Positions 53,712-61,355 of a stretch of 64,000 nt of DNA are shown here, one piece after another; within the stretch, counting starts at the first letter, position 1, and every line of letters begins with the position of its first letter. The DNA lies in assembly GCA_937865685.1 (NCBI GenBank), contig CALMGU010000120.1, positions 62,001-126,000 of the forward strand, given 5' to 3'. A model generated the notes under the pieces. The model was not told the origin of the DNA and searched no databases. It saw only the letters and a list, made by a program, of their open reading frames with translations. Source of the DNA: an uncultured Alphaproteobacteria bacterium. GTDB taxonomy: Bacteria; Pseudomonadota; Alphaproteobacteria; Micropepsales; Micropepsaceae. The translations under genes and the position numbers were made by a program.

Positions 53712-54946
53712 CGCGCGAATTACCTCATTCCATTCGGGCGTTGGACGACGCCGATCCGATCCGCGATTTCCGGCGGAAATTCTTGCTGCCTTCCGATGTG
53801 ATCTATCTGGATGGCAATTCGCTGGGCGCCTTGCCGGCGGCGACCGCGCCCCGGCTGGAAGAGGTGGTGCGCCAGGAATGGGGCATGGGTCTGATCCGCA
53901 GCTGGAACACTCATGACTGGATTGGCGCTTCCCGGCGGGTGGGCGACAAGATTGCCGCCCTGATCGGGGCAAAGGCCGCTGAGGTGGTGGTCGCGGACTC
54001 CACTTCGGTCAATATCTTCAAGCTCCTGATGGCGGCGCTGGCGGCCCGGCCCGGCCGCAAGGTCATTCTTTCGGAAGCGGGCAATTTTCCCACCGACCTC
54101 TATGTCGCCCAGGGCATCGCCGCGTTCCTGCCGCAGGTCTCCGTTCGCGCGGTCGCGCCAGGGCAAATATTGGACGCGATCGATGACGATGTCGCGGCGG
54201 TTCTGCTCACCCATGTTCATTACAAGACCGGCGACAAATACGACATGGCCAAGATCACGCGCCGTGCCCATGACCGTGGCGCGTTGATGATCTGGGATCT
54301 CTGCCATAGCGCCGGCGCGGTCGAAGTCGATCTTGGCGCGGCGGATGCCGATCTGGCCCTGGGCTGCGGCTACAAATATCTCAATGGTGGCCCCGGAGCC
54401 CCAGCCTTTCTGTATGTCGCCAAGCGCTTGCAGGGAGAGTTGGCGTCTCCCATCACCGGATGGCTGGGCCATGCCGCGCCGTTCGCCTTCACGGGCGATT
54501 ACAGCCCGGCGCCCGATATCGGCCGTTTCCTCAGCGGCACGCCACCGATCCTGGGCCTTACGGCGCTGGAAACCGGTGTCGATCTTCTGGCGGAGGCGCC
54601 GCGCAAGGCGTTGTTCGAGAAGGGGCAGAAACTATGTTCGCTCTTCATCGATCTGGTCGAACAGAATTGCGCCGGCTACGGCATCGAAATCGCCACCTCG
54701 CGCGACCCCAAGGTGCGAGGCAGTCATGTGTCCCTGCGCCATGTTGAGGGCTATCCCATCGTGCAGGCCCTGATTGCCGAAGGCGTGATCGGGGACTTCC
54801 GGGCGCCCGACATTCTGCGCTTCGGTTTCACGCCGCTCTATCTCAGCTATGCGGATGTCTGGAGGGCGGCGGAGATCCTGCGAGACGTTTTGGCCACCGG
54901 ACGTTGGGACGATGCGCGTTTCAAGGCGCGCGCCAAGGTCACGTGA
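53708..54946 (+). CDS. kynU: Kynureninase
   Basis: A 412-residue PLP enzyme of fold type I. YLDGNSLGALP, the phosphate-binding region ADSTSVNIFKLL, the Asp in MIWDLCHSAGAVEVDL, and Lys223 in GCGYKYLNGGPGAP, which forms the internal aldimine, are present. It cleaves kynurenine to anthranilate and alanine. The ATG overlaps the permease stop, which fixes the start. Its product is the expected substrate of the anthraniloyl-CoA pathway encoded about 3 to 9 kb downstream. Confidence 0.93.
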   Translation: MTRELPHSIRALDDADPIRDFRRKFLLPSDVIYLDGNSLGALPAATAPRLEEVVRQEWGMGLIRSWNTHDWIGASRRVGDKIAALIGAKAAEVVVADSTSVNIFKLLMAALAARPGRKVILSEAGNFPTDLYVAQGIAAFLPQVSVRAVAPGQILDAIDDDVAAVLLTHVHYKTGDKYDMAKITRRAHDRGALMIWDLCHSAGAVEVDLGAADADLALGCGYKYLNGGPGAPAFLYVAKRLQGELASPITGWLGHAAPFAFTGDYSPAPDIGRFLSGTPPILGLTALETGVDLLAEAPRKALFEKGQKLCSLFIDLVEQNCAGYGIEIATSRDPKVRGSHVSLRHVEGYPIVQALIAEGVIGDFRAPDILRFGFTPLYLSYADVWRAAEILRDVLATGRWDDARFKARAKVT

Positions 54947-54950
54947 GACT

Positions 54951-55259
54951 TTAGTCTTTCCGGATGCGTCCGGTCATGTCTTCCGCCCTGGGCTCGAATT
55001 CGGGCTTGGGTTCGGGATTCCAGCGGAATTTGAAGGCGACAATCGAATAGGTATCGCGGATGCCCGGAACGGTCTGCAGCTTCTTGGTGACGAATTCGCC
55101 ATAACTTCTTTCGTCGGGAAGCTCGAATTTCGCCAGAAGGTCATAGGTGCCGGAGGTGGAGTAGACTTCCGCCGTTTCCGGGAAATTGTCGACCAGATAA
55201 GCGGCAACGTCGAATGCCTTGGTCAGCTCGCATTTGATCTGGCAGAAAATGGCCTTCAT
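54951..55259 (-). CDS. Stand-alone Lrp/AsnC ligand-binding (RAM) domain protein
   Basis: A 102-residue protein consisting only of the RAM domain of Lrp-type regulators (GTYDLLAKFELPDERSYGEFV, VPGIRDTYSIVAFKF), with no DNA-binding part before it. Such proteins may bind amino acids or mix with full-length Lrp proteins. It converges with kynU (stops 4 bp apart), in the place where an Lrp-type KynR would be expected in other bacteria. No frameshifted HTH is evident in the 152 bp upstream. Confidence 0.8.
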   Translation of the reverse strand: MKAIFCQIKCELTKAFDVAAYLVDNFPETAEVYSTSGTYDLLAKFELPDERSYGEFVTKKLQTVPGIRDTYSIVAFKFRWNPEPKPEFEPRAEDMTGRIRKD

Positions 55260-55411
55260 CGAAAAGTCTCCCGGCGCGTTTGAAGTGGTGAGTTTAGACG
55301 GCTTCGCGGGTCAGGAGGAGACAAAATTCGTGCCCGCCCGCATCCTCGCTTCTTGACTCCGCCCCCCAAACCCCACGAGCTTTACACCTAAAATATCGCC
55401 GGGGAGGCCCC

Positions 55412-57097
55412 ATGCGCGTCAAGGCCGTCAGCATTGTCCTGGTCATGCTGGCCATGGCGTCCGGCACAGCCTCGGGCGCGCCCCGGGCCGATACGGTCTA
55501 TATCAACGGCAAGATCTTCACAGCCGACGCCAAGGACCGGGTGGTGCAGGCATTTGCCGTTGCCGGGAGCCGGTTTCTGGCGGTGGGGGACAATGCTGCG
55601 ATCCGGAATTTTGCCGGCAAGGGCACCCGCACGGTGGACCTTAAAGGTCATTTCGTCAGTCCCGGCCTGGCGGACGATCATTTTCACAATGAAGGGGGCG
55701 GCAGCGGCATCGACCTGTCCCATGTCCGCACCATGGCCGAATTGCTGACCACGGTTGCCAACGCCGCCGCGCAGACGGCGCCGGGAACGCTTCTGGTCTC
55801 CAATTCCGACTGGCACGAAGCCCAGCTCAAGGAGCAGCGCCTGCCGACAGCCCAGGAATTGGACCAGGCCGCGCCCGGCAATCCCGTGGTGCTGGTGCGG
55901 GGCGGCCATTCCTACATTCTCAACGGCGCCGCATTCCGCAAATACAACATCACCAAGGACACACCGGTGCCGGCGGGCGGCCAGATCAGCCGGGACGCGG
56001 CCGGCATTCTGACCGGCGAATTGTTCGACAACGCAAAGGCGCTGGTGCCGTTGCCTCCGCCCAAGGCGCTGACCATGGACGACATCATCGCGACCCAGAA
56101 GGCGCTCAATCCCTACGGCATCACGGCGGTCAGGATCGCCGGGTCCTATAAGGGCGACATGCTGCACGCCTTGCAACTGTGGAAGGACGCGGCGGCGGCG
56201 AGCACCCTCAGTCTCCGTTACACGGTCTATATGCCCGGCTTTGACTTCCGCACGCCGCAGCAAGTGGACCAGGCCATCGCGCGCTGGGGCGTCAAACAGG
56301 ACGAGGGCGATGATTTCGTCCGCGTCGGCGGGATCAAGCTGATCGTCGATGGCGGCTTTGAGGGCGGCCATATTTCAAGGCCGTATCAAGAGCCCTATGG
56401 GCGCGGCGGCACCTATTCCGGCCTCACCGTGTCGCCGCCGGACGCCTATAATTCGGTGGTGCGCGAAATCAACCGCAAGGGCTGGCGCGCCGCCACCCAT
56501 GCGGTGGGCGATGCCGCCGTCGATCAGGTGCTGAGGGCATATGAGTTGGCCAACAAGGACATCTCCATCATCGGCAAGCGTTGGGCGGTCGAGCATGCGT
56601 TCGTCGCCCGGCCCGACCTGGTCAAGCGGATGCAGGGCCTGAAGCTGATGGTGTCGGCCCAGGATCATCTCTATCTCGCCGCGCCGGCGCTGAAGAAATA
56701 TTGGGGCATGGATCTGGCGAGCGAGGTGACGCCGGTCAAGACCTATCTCGATGCCGGCCTCTTGGTGGCGGGGGGTACGGATTCGCCCGTGATCCCGTTC
56801 AATCCCTTCTGGGAGCTTTATCACTTCGCCAGCCGCGACACGATTTCCGATGGGATCTATGGCGCGGATCAGAAGATTGCATCGCGCACGCTTCTGCTCC
56901 GGCTGGATACCATCAATTATGCCAAGCTGATCGGCGAGGACGATCATCGCGGCTCGATCGAGCCGGGCAAGCTGGCGGATTTCGCGATTCTGACGGACGA
57001 TTTCCTGACGGTGCCAGCCCAGAAGATTCCCGGCATCAAGGCGCTTGCCACCATCATCAGCGGGCGGGAAGTCTATCGCGATCCGGATTATCGCTGA
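55412..57097 (+). CDS. Exported YtcJ-type amidohydrolase
   Basis: A 561-residue metal-dependent hydrolase of the amidohydrolase superfamily with a Sec signal (residues 1 to about 23). The first strand motif reads PGLADDHFHN (HxH), a mid-chain His appears in AATHAVGDAAVDQV and EHAFVARPD, and the late Asp in GGTDSPVIPFNPF. YtcJ-like members hydrolyse amides or related bonds; substrate unknown. Its stop is 10 bp before the acyl-CoA dehydrogenase start, so they form a pair. Confidence 0.85.
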   Translation: MRVKAVSIVLVMLAMASGTASGAPRADTVYINGKIFTADAKDRVVQAFAVAGSRFLAVGDNAAIRNFAGKGTRTVDLKGHFVSPGLADDHFHNEGGGSGIDLSHVRTMAELLTTVANAAAQTAPGTLLVSNSDWHEAQLKEQRLPTAQELDQAAPGNPVVLVRGGHSYILNGAAFRKYNITKDTPVPAGGQISRDAAGILTGELFDNAKALVPLPPPKALTMDDIIATQKALNPYGITAVRIAGSYKGDMLHALQLWKDAAAASTLSLRYTVYMPGFDFRTPQQVDQAIARWGVKQDEGDDFVRVGGIKLIVDGGFEGGHISRPYQEPYGRGGTYSGLTVSPPDAYNSVVREINRKGWRAATHAVGDAAVDQVLRAYELANKDISIIGKRWAVEHAFVARPDLVKRMQGLKLMVSAQDHLYLAAPALKKYWGMDLASEVTPVKTYLDAGLLVAGGTDSPVIPFNPFWELYHFASRDTISDGIYGADQKIASRTLLLRLDTINYAKLIGEDDHRGSIEPGKLADFAILTDDFLTVPAQKIPGIKALATIISGREVYRDPDYR

Positions 57098-57107
57098 GGG
57101 AGGCTGA

Positions 57108-58250
57108 GTGAGCGACACAAGCTATCGAGCATGGCCCTGGTTCGACGACGGGCATCGCCGCTTTGCCGATCGCCTGGAGGAATGGGCGAGGGCCGAATTG
57201 CCAGTGTTGCTGGGCGATCACAAGGATGTGGATGCGATTTGCCGCCGGCTTGTCTCGGCGCTGGGCAAGGCGGGCTGGCTCAATCCGGCCGTGCCCAAGG
57301 ACGGCGATGATTTCGACCTGCGTTCGATTTGCCTGGCGCGCGAGATTCTGGCGCGCCATGGCGCGCTGGCGGATTTCGCCTTTGCCATGCAGGGACTGGG
57401 GACGGGTGCCATCACCTTGTTCGGTACACCGGAGCAGCGCGGGCGATGGCTGCCGGGCCCGCGTACCGGCCGCCACCTGACCGGCTTCGCGCTGTCCGAG
57501 CCGGAAGCGGGATCGGATGTGGCCGCCATGCAGATGACCGCCGAGCAAGTCTCCGGCGGCTTTCGTCTCGACGGCGTCAAGACCTGGATCTCCAATGGCG
57601 GCATCGCCGACCAATATGTGGTGTTCGCCAAGGATGGTCCCAAATACACGGCCTTTGTGCTGGCCGCCGACACACCCGGCCTCAGCGTGGCGGAGCGCAT
57701 CGATGTCATCGCGCCCCATCCCCTGGCGACCTTGCGCTTCGACAATTGCCTGGTTCCCCCGGATGCGGTGATCGCGGAGCGCGGCGCGGGCATGCGGGTG
57801 GCGCTGGCAAGTTTGGACATATTCCGTCCCAGCGTCGGGGCGGCGGCGTTGGGCCTGGCGCGGCGGGCATTGGAAGAATCCCTGGCGCGGGCCGCCGCCC
57901 GGCCCATGTTCGGCGGCCGGCTGGCCGATCTGCAACTGATCCAAGCCAAGATCGCCGGCATGGCGCTGAAAATCGACGCGGCGGCGCTTCTGGTCTATCG
58001 CGCCGCCTGGGCACGCGATTGCGGCGGTGGGACGCGCATCACCCGCGAAGCCGCCATGGCAAAGCTGTTCGCCACCGAAGCGGCGCAGGAGATCATCGAC
58101 GATGCGGTGCAGATCTGGGGCGCCGCCGGCCTGGTTTCGGGCGCGGTGGCGGAGAACCTCTACCGGGAAATCCGCGCCATGCGGATCTATGAAGGCGCTT
58201 CGGATGTTCAGAAGATCGTGATCGCGCGATCCCTGCTGGCGCCAGGTTGA
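57108..58250 (+). CDS. Acyl-CoA dehydrogenase
   Basis: A 380-residue flavoprotein: [16 protein letters not shown], the FAD-contacting [26 protein letters not shown] and [11 protein letters not shown] are family signatures. It introduces a 2,3-double bond into an acyl-CoA, passing electrons to ETF. Encoded convergent with the anthraniloyl-CoA operon; related clusters contain such a gene for beta-oxidation of the ring-reduced product. GTG 57108 is preceded by GAGGGAGG. Confidence 0.88.
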   Translation: MSDTSYRAWPWFDDGHRRFADRLEEWARAELPVLLGDHKDVDAICRRLVSALGKAGWLNPAVPKDGDDFDLRSICLAREILARHGALADFAFAMQGLGTGAITLFGTPEQRGRWLPGPRTGRHLTGFALSEPEAGSDVAAMQMTAEQVSGGFRLDGVKTWISNGGIADQYVVFAKDGPKYTAFVLAADTPGLSVAERIDVIAPHPLATLRFDNCLVPPDAVIAERGAGMRVALASLDIFRPSVGAAALGLARRALEESLARAAARPMFGGRLADLQLIQAKIAGMALKIDAAALLVYRAAWARDCGGGTRITREAAMAKLFATEAAQEIIDDAVQIWGAAGLVSGAVAENLYREIRAMRIYEGASDVQKIVIARSLLAPG

Positions 58251-58265
58251 TTAATACAAGCCTGA

Positions 58266-58664
58266 TCAATCCGGAATGACGGCAGTGGCTTCGATCTCCA
58301 CCAGCGCGTCCGGCTCGACCAGGCCCGCGACGGCCACCAGGGTCATGGCGGGATAATGGGGGCCCAGCACGTCGCGATAGACCCTGCCGATTTCCTTGAG
58401 GTTGCCCCTATAGGCGGCAAGGTCGGTGACAAACCAGTTGAGGCGCACCAGGCTTTCCGGCGTGGCCCCGGCGTCCGCCAGCAGGCGGGCGATGTTTTCC
58501 AGCGCCTGGCGGACCTGGCCGACAAAGCCGCTCGCGAAGACGCCCTTTTCGTTCCAGCCGATCTGGCCGCCCAAAAAAACCGTGGTGCCTTTGGCGGCAA
58601 TGCCATTGGCATAGCCTTTCGGGCGCGGCCAGCCTTCCGGCAACAGGATGCGATGCGCCCTCAT
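58266..58664 (-). CDS. Rid/YjgF-family protein lacking the catalytic arginine
   Basis: A 132-residue trimer-forming Rid protein (GQIGWNEKGVFA, QVRQALENIARLLADAGA, VEIEATAVI). In RidA the catalytic arginine lies in a YPARSC-type motif; here the position is Met107 (YPAMTLVAV). Subfamilies without this Arg did not show the standard imine deaminase activity. It may still act on the enamine intermediate of the anthraniloyl-CoA pathway, as 2-aminomuconate deaminases are also Rid proteins. ATG 58664 overlaps the thioesterase stop. Last gene of a five-gene operon. Confidence 0.86.
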   Translation of the reverse strand: MRAHRILLPEGWPRPKGYANGIAAKGTTVFLGGQIGWNEKGVFASGFVGQVRQALENIARLLADAGATPESLVRLNWFVTDLAAYRGNLKEIGRVYRDVLGPHYPAMTLVAVAGLVEPDALVEIEATAVIPD

Positions 58665-59146
58665 CGGCAGTTGTCCCGGTAGGCGATCAGCGCGTCCTTG
58701 AGATCCGGCGGAATGTTGATCGCGTTGTTGGTGTTCAAGGATGTCGTGACCATCACCAGGCGGCAGCGCATGATCTCTTCGAGTTCCCGCACGCAATGGA
58801 TCACGAAGATGACCGAGGTGCGCCCGATATGCTCCATCACCACCGTGAAGTTGAGGCGGTCGCCCATGAAGGCGGGCTTGAAGAAATCGGTATCGACGCT
58901 TTTGTAACCCAGGCCCACCCGGTCCTTCTGGATCAGGGCGTGATAATCGATGCGCAGCCGGTCGATGAAGAAATCCTCGATCACGCCATTGGCCATGTCG
59001 ATGTAACGGGGCGTATAGACGATGCCGGCCGGATCGCAATCGGAAAAGCGGACATTGCGCTTCGTGGTCCAGGCATCGTCCGGCAGATAGCGGGGATGCA
59101 GCGGCATGGGGCGTTCGCGCCCTTTGGGAAGCGGCGGCCGTTCCAT
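58661..59146 (-). CDS. Hot-dog-fold acyl-CoA thioesterase (4HBT type)
   Basis: A 161-residue single hot-dog protein with the 4-hydroxybenzoyl-CoA thioesterase signature VRFSDCDPAGIVYTPRYIDMAN (in part), including the catalytic Asp. It hydrolyses an acyl- or aroyl-CoA, perhaps to recover CoA from stalled intermediates. ATG 59146 lies 2 bp after the crotonase stop; longer reading of the frame upstream runs inside that gene. Overlaps the Rid gene by 4 nt. Confidence 0.86.
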   Translation of the reverse strand: MERPPLPKGRERPMPLHPRYLPDDAWTTKRNVRFSDCDPAGIVYTPRYIDMANGVIEDFFIDRLRIDYHALIQKDRVGLGYKSVDTDFFKPAFMGDRLNFTVVMEHIGRTSVIFVIHCVRELEEIMRCRLVMVTTSLNTNNAINIPPDLKDALIAYRDNCR

Positions 59147-59148
59147 AA

Positions 59149-59973
59149 TCAGTTTCCCTGGAATTGGGGTTTTTCCCGCGCCGCGAAGGCGCGATAGGCG
59201 CGGGCAAAATCTTCGGTCGTCATGCAAAGGGCCTGTGCCACCGCTTCGGCGTCGATGGCCGCGTCCAGGCCCATCGCCCATTCCATCGCCAGCATCTTCT
59301 TGGTCATGCCATGGGCGAAGCCGGGACCCGCCGCGATCTCCTCGGCCAGGGCGGTCGCGGCCTGTATCAGGGCGTCGGCCGCGGCGAGGCGGTTGAAGAA
59401 GCCCCAGCCATAGCCTTCCTCGCCGCTCATGGAGCGGCCCAGGAACAGAAGCTCCGAGGCACGGCCCAGGCCGATCAGGCGCGGCAGCATCGCGCATGCT
59501 CCCATATCGCAGCCCGCAAGGCCGACGCGATTGAAAAGGAAAGCCACCTTGGCGCCTGGGGTTGCAACGCGAAGATCGGACGCCATCGCCAGGATAGCGC
59601 CCGCGCCGGCACAGACGCCGTCCACCGCGGCGATGATAGGCTGGGGGCAGGCGCGCATCGCCTTGACCAAATCGCCCGTCATCTGGGTGAAATTCAAAAG
59701 ACCCTTGGTGTCCTTTTCCAGGAGCGGCCCGATGATCTCGAACACATCGCCGCCGGAACAGAAATTGCCGCCTTCGCCGCTGAGCAGGAAGGCCTTGACG
59801 GTATCGTCCCCCGTCGCGGCGCGAAACAGCTGCACCAGCTCGGCATAAGAGTCGAAGGTGAGGGGATTCTTCTTCTCCGGCCGCGCCAGAGTGACATGCG
59901 CCACCGCACCCGCAACGCGCAGCTTGAAATGCCGGGGCCGCCATTCGCGCAAGGCCGGGATCGTGGCGTTCAC
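59149..59973 (-). CDS. Crotonase-family protein without hydratase glutamates
   Basis: A 274-residue crotonase fold protein (oxyanion region [33 protein letters not shown]). The two glutamates of enoyl-CoA hydratases are replaced by Ile127 and Asn148. An Asp156 in [19 protein letters not shown] resembles the aspartate of MenB/BadI-type crotonases, which make or break C-C bonds. Hydration is therefore unlikely by the usual mechanism; ring opening of a cyclic acyl-CoA would fit the pathway. ATG overlaps the MarR stop. Confidence 0.85.
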   Translation of the reverse strand: MNATIPALREWRPRHFKLRVAGAVAHVTLARPEKKNPLTFDSYAELVQLFRAATGDDTVKAFLLSGEGGNFCSGGDVFEIIGPLLEKDTKGLLNFTQMTGDLVKAMRACPQPIIAAVDGVCAGAGAILAMASDLRVATPGAKVAFLFNRVGLAGCDMGACAMLPRLIGLGRASELLFLGRSMSGEEGYGWGFFNRLAAADALIQAATALAEEIAAGPGFAHGMTKKMLAMEWAMGLDAAIDAEAVAQALCMTTEDFARAYRAFAAREKPQFQGN

Positions 59974-60479
59974 GGTTCCGGCGCTCCATTGATGGATTTG
60001 ACCGAATCCTTGAGCTTGCCCAGCGACTGGATCAACCCGTCGATATCCTTGGGCGACAGCTGGGCGAAGAATTCGGCGATCCAGCCTTCATGCGCGCAGG
60101 CGATGCGGTTGAAGCTGGCCTGGCCTTTGGCGGTGAGCTTGACGATCTGCACCCGCCGGTCGTTGGGCAGGGAGAAGCGCTTGATATAGCCGGCCTGCAC
60201 CAGGCGTTCCACCAGGCCGGTGACATTGCCATTGGTCACCATCATGCGCCGCGACAGGTCGCCCAAGGTCATGCCCTTGGGCGCGCGTTCCAGCTGCGCC
60301 AGGAGATCGAAGCGCGGCAGGGTGATGTCGAATTGCTCGGCCAGGCGCTTGCGGATGCTGGCCTCGACCAGATTCGTGCAGGTGAGAAGCCGCAGCCACA
60401 GGCGCAGCTCGTCCTTGTGCGCGTGTGGAGACTCGCTGACCTTGGTCTCGGAATCCAGGTGGGCAAGCTTCGAACTCAT
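59970..60479 (-). CDS. MarR-family transcriptional regulator
   Basis: A 169-residue winged-helix regulator ([44 protein letters not shown] in part, then [14 protein letters not shown] with the wing). Second gene of the SDR-MarR-crotonase-thioesterase-Rid operon and overlapping both neighbours by 4 nt, so it likely senses anthraniloyl-CoA or a related ligand and controls this operon and the divergent monooxygenase gene. Confidence 0.88.
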   Translation of the reverse strand: MSSKLAHLDSETKVSESPHAHKDELRLWLRLLTCTNLVEASIRKRLAEQFDITLPRFDLLAQLERAPKGMTLGDLSRRMMVTNGNVTGLVERLVQAGYIKRFSLPNDRRVQIVKLTAKGQASFNRIACAHEGWIAEFFAQLSPKDIDGLIQSLGKLKDSVKSINGAPEP

Positions 60480-61234
60480 ACTTCTCCCCCCGCTACCGTG
60501 ACCGCGGAGCCGGTGATGGCTCCTGATTCACGCCGGGCGAGAAAGCATACCGCGTCCGCGACATCTTCGGGAGCGATCATGCGGCCCATGGGGTTGGTCC
60601 TGGTCAGTTCGGCGCGGGCCGCTTCCACCGTGCGGCCCGTTTTTGCCACGATGGTCTGGATGCTGGCCTCGGCCATGTCCGTGTCGGTGAAGCCGGGGCA
60701 AACCGCATTGACGGTGACGCCTGTGCTGGCAACTTCGATCGCCACGGCGCGGGTGAGGCCCAGAAGGCCGTGCTTGGCCGCAGCATAAGCGCTGGTATAG
60801 GGATAACCCTTGAGCGCCGCCGTGGATGCGATGTTGACGATCCGCCCGAACTTTCGCGCCACCATGCCCGGCAGCAAGGCCCGCATGGCGATCACCGGGC
60901 CCAGCAGATGGACATCCAGCATGCGCTGGAAATCGGCAGTGCCGGTTTTCAGGAATGGTGCGGAGAGGGCGGTTCCCGCATTGTTGACCAGAATGTCGAT
61001 GGCTCCGGCGGCGGCGATTCCGGTCATCGCCTTTTCGAAGCTGTGGGCATCGGTCACATCGGCGACAATATAGTCGGCGGCGTCGCCGCGCGCGACCGCC
61101 GCCGTCAGCACCGTTTCGGTGCGCCCCAGGATCGTGACGCGCGCGCCCTTACGGGTCATGGCCGCGGCGATCGCGGCGCCGATGCCCCGTCCGCCGCCCG
61201 TCACCAGGGCATTGAGACCTTTAACGTCCGTCAT
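60476..61234 (-). CDS. Short-chain dehydrogenase/reductase
   Basis: A 252-residue classical SDR: cofactor motif TGGGRGIG, VADVTD, NNAG, catalytic Ser in NIAS and Tyr/Lys in SAYAAAKHG, and C-terminal GSAVTVAGG. In this operon a 3-hydroxyacyl-CoA dehydrogenase or a ring-carbonyl/alcohol oxidoreductase role is likely. First gene of the leftward operon; the 121-bp gap to the monooxygenase gene holds both promoters. Confidence 0.88.
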   Translation of the reverse strand: MTDVKGLNALVTGGGRGIGAAIAAAMTRKGARVTILGRTETVLTAAVARGDAADYIVADVTDAHSFEKAMTGIAAAGAIDILVNNAGTALSAPFLKTGTADFQRMLDVHLLGPVIAMRALLPGMVARKFGRIVNIASTAALKGYPYTSAYAAAKHGLLGLTRAVAIEVASTGVTVNAVCPGFTDTDMAEASIQTIVAKTGRTVEAARAELTRTNPMGRMIAPEDVADAVCFLARRESGAITGSAVTVAGGEV

Positions 61235-61283
61235 CTGTCCCGCTTTGGCGATCCGGTCTAACCTTGACTCCGTCCCGGAGATA

Positions 61284-61297
61284 TTTCAAGCTTAAAG
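61284..61297. promoter_or_regulatory. Candidate MarR-type operator in divergent promoter
   Basis: TTTCAAGCTTAAAG is an imperfect dyad centred on AAGCTT in the gap between the SDR operon and the monooxygenase gene, 58 bp before the latter's start. A TTGACT lies 15 bp upstream as a possible -35 element. Its complement resembles the site at 52230. Confidence 0.42.
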
Positions 61298-61355
61298 TAA
61301 CTTCCCGATTGCGATCTTCCGAAAAGATGGGAGAGGCTGTGGATCTGTTACGCAC

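Noticed and set aside
58266-59207. Possible 313-residue Rid fusion
   Set aside because: Only the last 132 codons resemble a protein family; the upstream part is an out-of-frame reading of the thioesterase gene.
58661-59989. Possible 442-residue fusion ending in the thioesterase
   Set aside because: The upstream 280 codons are an out-of-frame reading of the crotonase gene; the hot-dog domain starts at its own ATG 59146.
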